From positions 28,179 to 92,178 of the forward strand of contig NZ_JAANNO010000002.1 in assembly GCF_011250645.1 (NCBI RefSeq): a stretch of 64,000 bases of DNA, read 5' to 3'. The notes beneath the pieces are model-generated. The model saw only the letters and a program-made list of their open reading frames with translations, searched no databases and was not told where the DNA came from. This document shows positions 50,701-58,349 of the stretch, in pieces. Numbering within the stretch: position 1 is the stretch's first letter; each line of letters begins with the position of its first letter. The position numbers and the translations under genes were made by a program. The DNA comes from Motilibacter aurantiacus. GTDB lineage: Bacteria > Actinomycetota > Actinomycetes > Motilibacterales > Motilibacteraceae.

Positions 50701-51643
50701 CGCGCAGCAGACCGGCGGGGTCTCGATCCCGCGCGGCGGCTCCGCGATGCTGCTCGACGCGGCCGGCAACCCGGCCATTGTCGTCACCGTGCCGGGCGAG
50801 GGGACGTACGCGCTCGACACCACGACGGGCACCATCACGTTCGTCCCGGCCCCCGGCTTCACCGGTGTGGCCAAGGGCGTGCGGTTCCGGGTGACCGACG
50901 CGTACAACCAGGTGGCGTCGGCGACGTACGTGCCGAACGTCGTCCCGGCCCCGGCCGCCCCCGTGGTGCTCCCGCCGGTCAGCGCCGGGACGTCGGCGCC
51001 GAAGCGACGCACAATCGCGGAGTCCGGCAGCACCGTTCCGGTGAGCTGCTCGGTGTCGAACGCCCGCATCGACCGGTGCGCGGTGACGCTCTTCGCCCAC
51101 GTGAACGGGGAGCCCACGGTCACCGGCCGCGGTGCCGTGAAGGTCGCGGCGGTCAGGTCGGTCCGCTACCTCAACGTCCCGGTCAAGCTGACCGCGCTCG
51201 GGCGTGCCCTGGCCGCGCAGCCGGGCGGCCGGGAGATGTCGGTGGTCTCGCGCATCGCCCGCCGCGGCGGCGGCCCGACCCTGGTCGTGCACACCCGCAC
51301 CAAGGTCGTCGCGAAGGACGTGCTGCTCGTCCGCCCCGTCTACTTCGACACCGACAGCTCGGTCATCCGGCCGGCCGACCGCAGGTACCTCGACGGCCTG
51401 CGGACCAAGCTGACCGGGGTGCGCACCGTCACCTGCATCGGCTCGACCGACTCGCGGGACACGACGGCCTACAACGTCGGCCTGGGCAAGCGGCGTGCCG
51501 TCTCGGTCTGCACCTTCCTGCTCGAGGGGCTCGACGCGGACGCCGTGACGGTCACCCAGGGCGAGACCTCGCCGATCGCGACCAACGCGACCGCGCGCGG
51601 GCGCCAGCTCAACCGGCGCACGGACATCCGCCTCGGCTACTGA
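47708..51643 (+). CDS. Large secreted repeat protein with C-terminal OmpA domain
   Basis: A 1311-residue secreted surface protein. The signal peptide is at residues 1-45. It then carries beta-sandwich domains; about residues 560-710 hold two Listeria-Bacteroides repeats (TYDANGGTGTT ... FQGWNTAADGSGTSYAAG; SYDANGGAGAP ... FTGWNTAADGSGTAYAAG). Putative-Ig/cadherin-like domains follow (DTATTPVDAPVTTDVLANDTDPAG and a second copy). The end (about residues 1210-1311) is an OmpA-type domain (VYFDTDSSVIRPADRRYLDGL ... GSTDSRDTTAYN). GTG 47708 has TGGAG upstream. Likely wall-bound adhesin. OmpA domains bind peptidoglycan. Confidence 0.85.
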   Translation: MPRYSAKHRFRDRRAWVAAAVAAAVTAGGLTAAGLVGPGRATAYTSLNMSGQTLVFDHTTGKYVDIAGTGSGEDDGDIVLYKNVADVSGVKVDAVVTSDITNATVDVYDAPGSASGVAGNFQIDAHTGTGGGTTGFSFAFYEAGTYTGPGSGTPVVLKNVTMTSIDIDTSGSTEYQFTDFSGFQRYTVVNARNTANQPWLEVSQPPGSNRARFKATDPANRPNDPRDQASVTYDALSRIDIVFGNVTAGNNFFGVQFGTPNWGAYSTQVVTYDNPYNQPPTTTSRTVNVVPGVPTPLPLSTFGTYSDPDDNPMAGVRFVSTPTQGALELQTGSSWAPVTAGQFVTTDDIELGKLRLTAGPLDSMDFRVSDGLALSTGSNTVTLSPSTTSQTITFPSPVVAAPGSTVASDATASSGLPVTLTSKSPAICAVDTLDPTTIDALVAGACTVEATQDGDGTYGFAPPVELTFPVSTLAGQSITFPAPGTQQLATGAPQTFASGATADSGLPVTLASYTPSVCTVSGLSIRVAATGPCKVRATQPGNGTYAFATPVERVFDVVLATYAVTYDANGGTGTTPTTSTFSAGGSTTVAGGAALSRAGYSFQGWNTAADGSGTSYAAGATYSTNANVTLYARWAPVYTVSYDANGGAGAPVSASFTAGGSVTVASGSGVTYAGRAFTGWNTAADGSGTAYAAGSTYNAGAHATLYAQWHVLNIAPAYTGAGSNTAQTVVLGDTPAGLAATDADNDPLTYTRTGGVLPAGVTLGSGGAFSGTVTTPGVYVATVTVADGRGGTADTTLTVTVVAAGAPTVGPDTATTPVDAPVTTDVLANDTDPAGYPLTVTGITQPGHGSAVLGTGGRVTYTAATGWSGNDSYTYTVDNGRGGIAVGTVSVSVTPRAADDSAVTPAETPVTIDVLANDVGTFDRSSVTVTKGPRHGTTVVGSGGNVVYTPAFGHAGDDAFTYTALDGAGRAVAANVTVVTTPPAVAAPTSLSSSGTGSAQQTGGVSIPRGGSAMLLDAAGNPAIVVTVPGEGTYALDTTTGTITFVPAPGFTGVAKGVRFRVTDAYNQVASATYVPNVVPAPAAPVVLPPVSAGTSAPKRRTIAESGSTVPVSCSVSNARIDRCAVTLFAHVNGEPTVTGRGAVKVAAVRSVRYLNVPVKLTALGRALAAQPGGREMSVVSRIARRGGGPTLVVHTRTKVVAKDVLLVRPVYFDTDSSVIRPADRRYLDGLRTKLTGVRTVTCIGSTDSRDTTAYNVGLGKRRAVSVCTFLLEGLDADAVTVTQGETSPIATNATARGRQLNRRTDIRLGY

Positions 51644-51655
51644 GGCGCTGCCCCG

Positions 51656-51692
51656 CCGACGGCCGTCCCGCTTCGCGCGGGGCGGCCGTCGG
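51656..51692 (+). terminator. Terminator after the OmpA-domain gene
   Basis: A 16-bp stem (arms 51656-51671 and 51677-51692, one G-U wobble) closes a 5-nt TTCGC loop, 12 bp after the stop codon at 51643. It is one of the strongest hairpins in the window and the likely intrinsic terminator. Confidence 0.75.
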
Positions 51693-51772
51693 TCGTCCCG
51701 CCCGCCGATGAGTCGGGGCGCCCGCCGGCGTCTTCCCCTGCGTCGACGACGCCGCTGACGAGGAGACCGGAC

Positions 51773-52357
51773 ATGCTCGACCTCACGCCCACCGCCCGGA
51801 CGGTCGCCGGGGTGGTCGCCGGCGTGCGCGACGACCAGCTGGCCGCGCCGACGCCCTGCCCGGACCTGTCGGTCGGGGCGCTCCTGCACCACCTGGAGGG
51901 CGTCTGCCTCGGCTTCACGGCGGCGGCGCGCAAGGACCCCGTCGGCGGCAGCGCGGCGCCCGTCGCGGACGCGGCCGAGCTCCGGCCCGGCTGGCGGGAC
52001 GAGCTCCCCGGGCTGCTGGCCATGGTGGCGGAGGCCTGGCTCGCCCCGGCCGCGTGGGCCGGGCCGACGCGCGTCGGCGGGATCGACCTGCCCGGCGAGG
52101 CGGCGGGCGTCTTCGCGCTGGACGAGCTGATGGTGCACGGGTGGGACCTGGCGGCCGCGACCGGGCGGCCGTACCACTGGGACGAGGGGCTGACCGTCGC
52201 CCTCCACGCCTTCCTGCAGGGCGCCGTCGAGCCGGACGGGACACCCGGCCTGTTCGGGCCACCGGTGCCGGTGCCGGACGGCGCGCCGCTGGGCGACCGC
52301 GTGCTGGGGCTCACCGGGCGCGACCCGCAGTGGCGCCCCGCGGTCGCGCATGCCTGA
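51773..52357 (+). CDS. TIGR03086-like mycothiol-dependent DinB protein
   Basis: A 194-residue protein of the mycothiol-dependent maleylpyruvate-isomerase-like DinB family. The N-terminal helix block DDQLAAPTPCPDLSVGALLHHLEG is the conserved start (TPCxDWxVxxLxxHL), giving one metal His. The later DELMVHGWDLAAATGRP contains the second His-x-x-D region. GAGGAGA lies upstream of ATG 51773. The serine hydrolase gene overlaps its end by 8 bp, so they form an operon. Substrate not known. Confidence 0.88.
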   Translation: MLDLTPTARTVAGVVAGVRDDQLAAPTPCPDLSVGALLHHLEGVCLGFTAAARKDPVGGSAAPVADAAELRPGWRDELPGLLAMVAEAWLAPAAWAGPTRVGGIDLPGEAAGVFALDELMVHGWDLAAATGRPYHWDEGLTVALHAFLQGAVEPDGTPGLFGPPVPVPDGAPLGDRVLGLTGRDPQWRPAVAHA

Positions 52358-53510
52358 CCGGCTCGGCTCGTCCGGCCTCCGCCGCTTCACCGAGGCCGCC
52401 GCCCGCTGCGTCGACGACGGGACGGTCCCCGGCCTCGTCGCGCTCGTCGCCCGCGGGAAGCAGGTGCACGTGGCCACGCCGGGCTCGGTGGCGTACGGCG
52501 GGGCACCCGTGCAGCGGGACTCGGTGTTCCGGGCCTCCTCCACGAGCAAGCCGGTGACGGCCGCCGTGGCGCTCGCGCTCGTCGAGGAGGGCCTGCTGGA
52601 GCTGGACGCGCCGGTCGAGCGGTGGCTGCCGGAGCTCGCGGGCCGGCGGGTGCTCCGGCGGCCGGACGGGCCGCTGGAGGACACGGTGCCGGCCCACCGC
52701 CCCGCGACCGTGCGCGACCTGCTGACGTTCACGGCGGGCTTCGGCCTCACGATGGAGATGTTCGACGGGCCCGAGCCGTGGCCGGTCGTCGCGGCGGCCG
52801 ACCGGCTGCGGCTCGGCCTGGTCGGCCCGCCCCGGCCGCACGAGCTGCCCGGGCCCGACGAGTGGGTGGCGGCGCTGGGGTCGCTGCCGCTGATGGCGCA
52901 GCCCGGTGAGCGCTGGCTCTACAACACCGGGTCGCAAGTATCGGGCGTGCTCGTGTCCCGCGCGGCCGGGGCACCCTTCTCGCAGGTGCTGCGCTCGCGG
53001 GTGCTGGGGCCGCTGGGCATGCGGGACACCGCGTTCTGGGCGGCGGACCGGCTGGTGACCGCGTACGAGGACACCGGGGCGGGCCCCGTCGTGTGGGACG
53101 CGCCGGACGGCGACTGGGCGCGGCCGCCGGCGTTCGAGGACGGGGCCGGCGGCCTGGTGTCCACGGCCGACGACCTGCTGGCGTTCGCCCGGATGCTGCT
53201 GCGCGGCGGCGAGCCCGTGCTCCGCGCTTCCTCGGTGGAGGGGTTGACCCGCGACCAGCTCACCCCGGCGCAACGCGCAAGCGCCGGCGTCTTCCTGGAC
53301 GGGCGTACGTGGGGGCTGGGCGGGTCGGTCGTGCTCGCGGGCCCGGCCCGGGGGGCGTTCGGGTGGGAGGGCGGGCTGGGCACGTCGTGGCTCGTCGACC
53401 GGGCCCGCGACCTCACGGTGATCGTGCTGACCCAGCGGCTGTTCCGGGGGCCGGGCGACTACGCGGTGCACGCCGCGCTGCAGGAGGCGGCGTACTCGGC
53501 GGTCGGGTGA
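52350..53510 (+). CDS. Class C beta-lactamase-like serine hydrolase
   Basis: A 386-residue enzyme of the beta-lactamase/transpeptidase-like (DUF/PBP4*) family. The SxxK motif is STSK with Ser64 and Lys67; the Tyr of YNTGSQ is near residue 191; the third motif region is FGWEGGLGTSW near residue 335 in place of KTG (His/Trp-Gly form). No signal peptide is visible, so it is probably cytoplasmic and acts on an ester or small amide rather than a beta-lactam. It overlaps the upstream gene by 8 bp. Confidence 0.85.
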   Translation: MPDRLGSSGLRRFTEAAARCVDDGTVPGLVALVARGKQVHVATPGSVAYGGAPVQRDSVFRASSTSKPVTAAVALALVEEGLLELDAPVERWLPELAGRRVLRRPDGPLEDTVPAHRPATVRDLLTFTAGFGLTMEMFDGPEPWPVVAAADRLRLGLVGPPRPHELPGPDEWVAALGSLPLMAQPGERWLYNTGSQVSGVLVSRAAGAPFSQVLRSRVLGPLGMRDTAFWAADRLVTAYEDTGAGPVVWDAPDGDWARPPAFEDGAGGLVSTADDLLAFARMLLRGGEPVLRASSVEGLTRDQLTPAQRASAGVFLDGRTWGLGGSVVLAGPARGAFGWEGGLGTSWLVDRARDLTVIVLTQRLFRGPGDYAVHAALQEAAYSAVG

Positions 53511-53529
53511 CCAGCCGTAGCCTGCAGCA

Positions 53530-54273
53530 GTGGGCGTACTGACGGAGGTCTGCCTCGACGACGTCGACGGCGTGCTGCTCGCCGAGTCGCTGGGCGCGGA
53601 CCGCGTGGAGCTGTGCGCCGGGCTCGTCGAGGGCGGGACGACGCCGAGCATCGGCACGGTCGCGGTCACCCTGTCGCGGGTCACCCGCATCGGCGTGCAG
53701 GTGATGATCCGGCCGCGTGGTGGCGGCTTCGCCTACTCCCCCGCCGAGGTCGACACGATGCTCGCGGACATCGCGGCCGTACGCGCGCTGCCTGTGCCGG
53801 CCGGGGTGACCGTCGGCTTCGTGCTCGGTGCGCTCACGCCCGACGGCGCGCTGGACGACCCGACGATGGCCCGTCTCGTCACGGCGTGCGGCGGCGCGCC
53901 CGTGACGATGCACAAGGCCTTCGACACGCTGGCCGACCTGCCGGCCGCGCTGGAGCGGCTCGTCGCCCTCGGCGTCACCCGGGTGCTCACGTCGGGCGGC
54001 GCGACGTCGTGTGCGGAGGGAGTCGCGGCGCTCGCCGCCCTCGTGCAGCAGGCGGCGGGCCGGATCGGCGTGCTCGCCGGTGGCGGCGTACGCCCGCACA
54101 ACGTCGCCGACCTGGTCGCCCGCACCGGAGTGCAGGAAGTGCACTTCCGGGCCGCCCTTCCGGTCGGGCCCGCGGCCGGCAGCGCGACCGGCGTCTCCTA
54201 CGACGCCGGGCCTCGGCTCGCCACCGCCGCCGGCCCGATCCGCGAGATGCTCCGCGCGCTCGACGGGCACTGA
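53530..54273 (+). CDS. cutC: CutC-family protein
   Basis: A 247-residue TIM-barrel protein of the CutC family. Signatures are EVCLDD at the N-terminus, GADRVELCAGLVEGGTTPS, MIRPRGGGFAYS, KAFDTL and GGGVRPHNV. CutC was linked to copper tolerance, though a direct copper role is disputed. GTG 53530 follows the serine hydrolase by 19 bp. It is the last gene before the amino-sugar operon on the other strand. Confidence 0.92.
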   Translation: MGVLTEVCLDDVDGVLLAESLGADRVELCAGLVEGGTTPSIGTVAVTLSRVTRIGVQVMIRPRGGGFAYSPAEVDTMLADIAAVRALPVPAGVTVGFVLGALTPDGALDDPTMARLVTACGGAPVTMHKAFDTLADLPAALERLVALGVTRVLTSGGATSCAEGVAALAALVQQAAGRIGVLAGGGVRPHNVADLVARTGVQEVHFRAALPVGPAAGSATGVSYDAGPRLATAAGPIREMLRALDGH

Positions 54274-54386
54274 CGCGCCGCCCGGATCGGCGCAATGCCG
54301 CACTCACACCATCGGCCTGCGCCACGATGCGCCATCGGCACGGACCTAGCGGAGGAGTGGGACATCGACCCACAGCGGGTGGCGCG

Positions 54387-55499
54387 TCAGAGCCACTCCC
54401 CGCCGCGCATCACCCGCCGGACCGTCACCGCGTCCGGGTCGAGCACGACGAGGTCGGCGTACGAGCCGGGGCGCAGGTCCCCGACGCCCTCCAGCCCGAG
54501 CAGCTCGGCGGGCCGCGACGTGACGGCCGCGAGCGCCTCCTGCAGCGGTACGCCCGACTCGACCACCAGCCGGCGCAGCCCACCCGCAACGGGGGTGGTG
54601 CTTCCGGCCAGCGACCCGTCGGCGACGACCCGTGGCACCCCGTCCACGACGTCGACCGCCTGGCCGGCCAGGTCGTACCGGCCGTCCGCCTGCCCGGTCG
54701 CCGACATCGCGTCGCTCACGAGGACCACCCGGTCCCCCGCGGCCCGGAGCGCGAGGGTCACGGCGAGCGGGTCCAGGTGCTCGCCGTCGACGACCAGCTC
54801 GAGCGTGAGCCGCTCGTCCGTGAGCGCGACACCGGGCAGCGCGGGAGCCCGGTGCGAGAACGGCCCCATCCCGTTGAACAGGTGGGTGACCGCGCGCGCC
54901 CCGGCGTCGACGGCGGCAGAAGCGGAACCGGCGTCCGCATCACTGTGCCCCAGCGCGGCGACGACACCCAAGTCGGCGAGGCGGCGTACGGCCTCGAGCC
55001 CTCCGGGCAGCTCCGGCGCGAGCGTCACCATCGCCACGGGGCCGGCGGCGAGCAGCCGCTCCAGGTCGTCGGGGGACGGCGGCGCGAGCAGCCGCTCGTC
55101 GTGCGCGCCCCTGCGCAGCGGTGAGAGGAAGCGGCCCTCCAGGTGGACTCCCGCGACCACCCGCGAGCGCACGAGCGTGCCGAGCCGCCCCACCTGCCGC
55201 TCCATGACCTCCAGCGGCGCCGTCGCGACCGAGGCGACCACCGACGTGGAGCCGGCGCGTGCGTGGAACTCCGCCGCGGCCCGCACGCCGTGCGCGTCCG
55301 CGCTTGCGAAGTCCGAGCCCAGCGCCCCGTGGCAGTGCACGTCGACGAAGCCGGGGACGACGACGCCGTCGAGGTGCTCGTCGGCCGCCACCGGGATGCT
55401 GCCCTGGCCGAGCGCGGCGACGCGCCCGTCGGTGACGCGCAGCCAGGCGGGCCGCAGGTCCTGCCCGGCGGTGACGACCCGGTCGGCGGTGAGCAGCAC
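54387..55499 (-). CDS. nagA: N-acetylglucosamine-6-phosphate deacetylase
   Basis: A 370-residue amidohydrolase that removes acetate from GlcNAc-6-phosphate. Metal and catalytic residues are visible: VHCHG at the first sheet, HLEGRFLS (Glu ligand), GHSDAD and HLFNGM (His ligands), and the general base Asp in SDAMSATG. GTG 55499. Gene order on the minus strand is nagB, ROK kinase, SIS protein, nagA, with gaps of 1-17 bp; it is thus the last gene of the catabolic operon, making the substrate for NagB. Confidence 0.95.
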   Translation of the reverse strand: MLLTADRVVTAGQDLRPAWLRVTDGRVAALGQGSIPVAADEHLDGVVVPGFVDVHCHGALGSDFASADAHGVRAAAEFHARAGSTSVVASVATAPLEVMERQVGRLGTLVRSRVVAGVHLEGRFLSPLRRGAHDERLLAPPSPDDLERLLAAGPVAMVTLAPELPGGLEAVRRLADLGVVAALGHSDADAGSASAAVDAGARAVTHLFNGMGPFSHRAPALPGVALTDERLTLELVVDGEHLDPLAVTLALRAAGDRVVLVSDAMSATGQADGRYDLAGQAVDVVDGVPRVVADGSLAGSTTPVAGGLRRLVVESGVPLQEALAAVTSRPAELLGLEGVGDLRPGSYADLVVLDPDAVTVRRVMRGGEWL

Positions 55500-55502
55500 G
55501 GG

Positions 55503-56387
55503 TCAGACCTGCCCCGGGGAGAGCACGACCGCACGGGTGAGCGAGCGCGGCCGGTCCGGGTCGAGTCCGAGCGCCTGCGCCTTCGCGACGGCGAGCCGCT
55601 GGGCGACGACGAGGTGGGCCAGCGGGTCCAGCTCGCTCGTCACGAGCTCCGCGCCGGTCCGCTCGACGTCGTCGGTCAGCCCGGCGGGCGGCTCACCGAA
55701 CATCCACACCAGCCGCCCGGCCTCGGCGACCGCGATCGGGCCGTGCCGGTAGTCCATCGCGGGGTACGCCTCGCACCACGACTGCGACGCCTCGCGCGCC
55801 TTGAGCGCGGCCTCGTGCGCGAGCCCGACGGTCCAGCCGCGCCCCAGGAACGACACCTGCGTCGCCGGGACCCATCCCGACACCTCGACCGTCAACGCCG
55901 CCTCCGCGTCGGCCGCCGCGGCGTCGATCGACTCGCCGAGGGACGCGCGCAGCAGCGCCAGCGTCGTCGTGGCGAACCGGGTCTGGACCACGGACTCCTC
56001 GTCGGCGAAGGACAGGTCCACGACGCCTCCCGCCTGCGCGGCCGCGGGCTCGCCGGGGCAAGCAGTGATCACGGTCGCAGGAATCGCGGTTTGCTGGAGC
56101 AGGCTGACGATCTCGCTCGTCGTGCCCGAGCGCGTGATGGCGACGAGCCGGTCGTACTCCCGGCCGGTCGGGAACTCCGACCCCGCGAACGCGTCCGTCC
56201 AGCCCTGCCCGGCCTGCTCGCGCAGCGCGGCGTAGCTCATCGCCATGAACCAGCTCGTGCCGCACCCGACGACCGCGACGCGCTCCCCGGGCTGCGGCAG
56301 GGCCTCGGCGTACGCGGGGGCGAGCCCCGCCGCGCGCCGCCAGCACTCCGGCTGGGCGGCGATCTCGGTCTCGACGAACGTGGCCAC
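55503..56387 (-). CDS. SIS-domain sugar isomerase/deaminase-like protein
   Basis: A 294-residue protein with two SIS domains of the GlmS-isomerase/AgaS type. The first has VAVVGCGTSWFMAMSYAALR and AITRSGTTSEIVSLL; the second has VSFLGRGWTVGLAHEAALKAREASQ, with a conserved Glu. AgaS-type proteins deaminate or isomerise amino-sugar phosphates. In this operon it might act on a GlcNAc-derived intermediate beside NagB or on another amino sugar such as galactosamine. GTG 56387 has a GGAGGA ribosome site a few bases upstream; the nagA start follows its stop after 3 bp. Confidence 0.8.
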   Translation of the reverse strand: MATFVETEIAAQPECWRRAAGLAPAYAEALPQPGERVAVVGCGTSWFMAMSYAALREQAGQGWTDAFAGSEFPTGREYDRLVAITRSGTTSEIVSLLQQTAIPATVITACPGEPAAAQAGGVVDLSFADEESVVQTRFATTTLALLRASLGESIDAAAADAEAALTVEVSGWVPATQVSFLGRGWTVGLAHEAALKAREASQSWCEAYPAMDYRHGPIAVAEAGRLVWMFGEPPAGLTDDVERTGAELVTSELDPLAHLVVAQRLAVAKAQALGLDPDRPRSLTRAVVLSPGQV

Positions 56388-56404
56388 GGGCTCCTCCGGT
56401 CGGG

Positions 56405-57340
56405 TCAGGGCTGCTGCGGGCCGGGCGGCAGCCAGCGACGGGTGCGCTCCCGCCAGCCTGCCGCATCGGCGGCGGCCAGTGCGGAGCCCAGCAGCCCGGC
56501 GTCGGCGCCGAGCACGGACAGCTCGACCGGCGGCGCGGGCCGCCAGGGCAGCCGCTCCTGCAGCGCGACGGCGAGCGGGCCGAGCAGGGCCGAGCCGGCC
56601 CCGCTGAGCCCGCCGGCGAGCGACACCAGAGCCGGGTCCGTCATCAGGACCGCGGCAGCGATCCCGGCCGCCAGGGCGGCCACGGCCTCGGCCCACACCC
56701 GGTCGGCGAGTGCGTCGGCGCCGAGGGCCGCCACGATCCCCGGGGTGTCCAGGGCGGGGTCTCCCCCGGCGGCGCGGTAGCGGCGCAGCACGCCCGCCGC
56801 CGACGCGTACACCTCCACGCAGCCGCGCGCGCCGCACGCGCAGGGCTCGCCGACCGGGTCGATGCACACGTGCCCGAGCTCGCCCGCGGTCCCGCTGGAG
56901 CCGTCGAGCAGCCGGCCCCGCACGATCGAGCGCGCCGCGACGCCCGTCCCGAGAACGACGCAGAGCACGTCCTCGACCCGCCGGCCGGCGCCCAGGCGCA
57001 GCTCGGCGGCACACGCGGCGCGGACGTCGTGCTCGATGGCCACCGGGACCCGGAGCAGGTCCGCGAGCTGCGGCCCGAGGGGTACGTCGCGCAGCCCGAG
57101 GTTCGCCGCGAACCGCACCACTCCCGCCCCGCTGTCGACGACTCCCGGCACGCCCACCCCGACACCGGCCATGGCAGGAGTCCGCAGCTCGGACACGACG
57201 GCGGCGACCGCGTCGGCGACCGGGCTGCCGTCGTGAGGGGTCGACACCGTACGCCGACTCAGGAACCCGCCGTCCGGCGTCACCTGCGCGGCCTTGATCG
57301 TGGTGCCGCCCACGTCGACGGCCACGAGCGCAGCCGCCAT
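56405..57340 (-). CDS. ROK-family sugar kinase
   Basis: A 311-residue ROK kinase. The ATP motif is VDVGGTTIKAAQV near the N-terminus, the sugar motif is GTAGELGHVCIDP, and the zinc-binding CACGARGC follows. It lacks the N-terminal helix-turn-helix of ROK repressors, so it is a kinase. Its place between nagB and the SIS gene makes N-acetylglucosamine (or another amino sugar) the likely substrate, giving GlcNAc-6-phosphate after ABC import. ATG 57340 overlaps the nagB stop by 1 bp. Confidence 0.88.
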   Translation of the reverse strand: MAAALVAVDVGGTTIKAAQVTPDGGFLSRRTVSTPHDGSPVADAVAAVVSELRTPAMAGVGVGVPGVVDSGAGVVRFAANLGLRDVPLGPQLADLLRVPVAIEHDVRAACAAELRLGAGRRVEDVLCVVLGTGVAARSIVRGRLLDGSSGTAGELGHVCIDPVGEPCACGARGCVEVYASAAGVLRRYRAAGGDPALDTPGIVAALGADALADRVWAEAVAALAAGIAAAVLMTDPALVSLAGGLSGAGSALLGPLAVALQERLPWRPAPPVELSVLGADAGLLGSALAAADAAGWRERTRRWLPPGPQQP

Positions 57341-58119
57341 CAAAACCCCTGGCCGGCGGGCTTGTGCGCCAGCACGAAGCGGTAGTGGTCGAGGTCGCGC
57401 AGCCCGGCGGCGGCCTCCTGGTCGATGACCACGGTGACGTGCGGGTGCAGCTGGAGCACCGACGCCGGGCAGCTCGCGGTCACCGGCCCCTCGACGGCGG
57501 CGACGACCGCAGCGGCCTTCGCCGCTCCGGTCGCCACGAGCACCAGGTGCCGCGCGTCGCGGATCGTGCCCAGCCCCTGGGTGATCACGTGCCGGGGGAC
57601 GTCCTCGATGCGGTCGAAGAAGCGGGCGTTGTCCGCGCGCGTGCGCTCGGCGAGGGTCTTCAGCCGGGTGCGGGACGCGAGCGACGAGCCCGGCTCGTTG
57701 AAGCCGATGTGGCCGTTCGCGCCGATGCCGAGGATCTGCACGTCGACCGGCCCGTTCTCGCGCAGGGCCGCGTCGTAGCGCCTTGCCTCCTCCAGCGGGT
57801 CGGGCGCGCCGCCGTCGGGGCCGTGCACGCGCGCCGGGTCGAGGTCGACCAGGTCCACGAGCTCGTCGCGGATGAAGCGCGCGTAGCTCTGCGGGGAGTC
57901 GCGAGCCAGCCCGACGTACTCGTCGAGGAGGAACGCGTCGAGGCCGGCGAGGCTCACCTCGCCGGCCCGGCACCGCCGCCCGAGCTCCCGGTAGGCGGGC
58001 AGCGGCGAGGAGCCGGTGGCGAGCCCGAGGACGCGCGCCCCTGACGACACCGCGGCGGCCACGATGTCGGCCACGACCGCGCCGGCCTCGGCCGGGCCGG
58101 CCACGGGGACGACCTCCAC
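57340..58119 (-). CDS. nagB: Glucosamine-6-phosphate deaminase
   Basis: A 259-residue isomerase/deaminase converting glucosamine-6-phosphate to fructose-6-phosphate and ammonia. It contains the catalytic-base region FLLDEYVGL, SYARFIRDEL and the phosphate/substrate loop GIGANGHIGFNEPGS. GTG 58119 has a GGAGGAGG site upstream. As first gene of the minus-strand operon it lies right after the promoter at 58176-58205. Confidence 0.95.
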   Translation of the reverse strand: MEVVPVAGPAEAGAVVADIVAAAVSSGARVLGLATGSSPLPAYRELGRRCRAGEVSLAGLDAFLLDEYVGLARDSPQSYARFIRDELVDLVDLDPARVHGPDGGAPDPLEEARRYDAALRENGPVDVQILGIGANGHIGFNEPGSSLASRTRLKTLAERTRADNARFFDRIEDVPRHVITQGLGTIRDARHLVLVATGAAKAAAVVAAVEGPVTASCPASVLQLHPHVTVVIDQEAAAGLRDLDHYRFVLAHKPAGQGF

Positions 58120-58175
58120 GGTGCCTCCTCCAGCGGGGGGTCGAGCGCGTCCGGCGCGCTCGGCGGGTCGCCCGA

Positions 58176-58205
58176 AGAATCGGCCCCTCTCTCGACCCGT
58201 GTCAA
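58176..58205 (-). promoter_or_regulatory. Probable nag operon promoter
   Basis: Read on the minus strand, TTGACA (58200-58205) and GATTCT (58176-58181) are separated by 18 bp, about 57 bp before the nagB GTG. The -35 is a perfect consensus; the -10 matches at three positions. I saw no DasR-type TGGTCTAGACCA operator between the two divergent genes. Confidence 0.55.
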
Positions 58206-58349
58206 GCAGTGGAGGAACTCAGCAGCGCGAGCAGGCCCGGCCCGTGACTTTCTCCAACTTCTTGCGGAACGGCCCTCTCCAAGGGCTTTACGAGGTCGTA
58301 ATCGTCCGGGCATTGACGAGCACTCCGGACTAGCGCAATTGTTCCGGCC

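Noticed and set aside
58120-58349. DasR-type operator in the divergent nag/ROK region
   Set aside because: No TGGTCTAGACCA-like palindrome is present; the likely regulator is the ROK protein.
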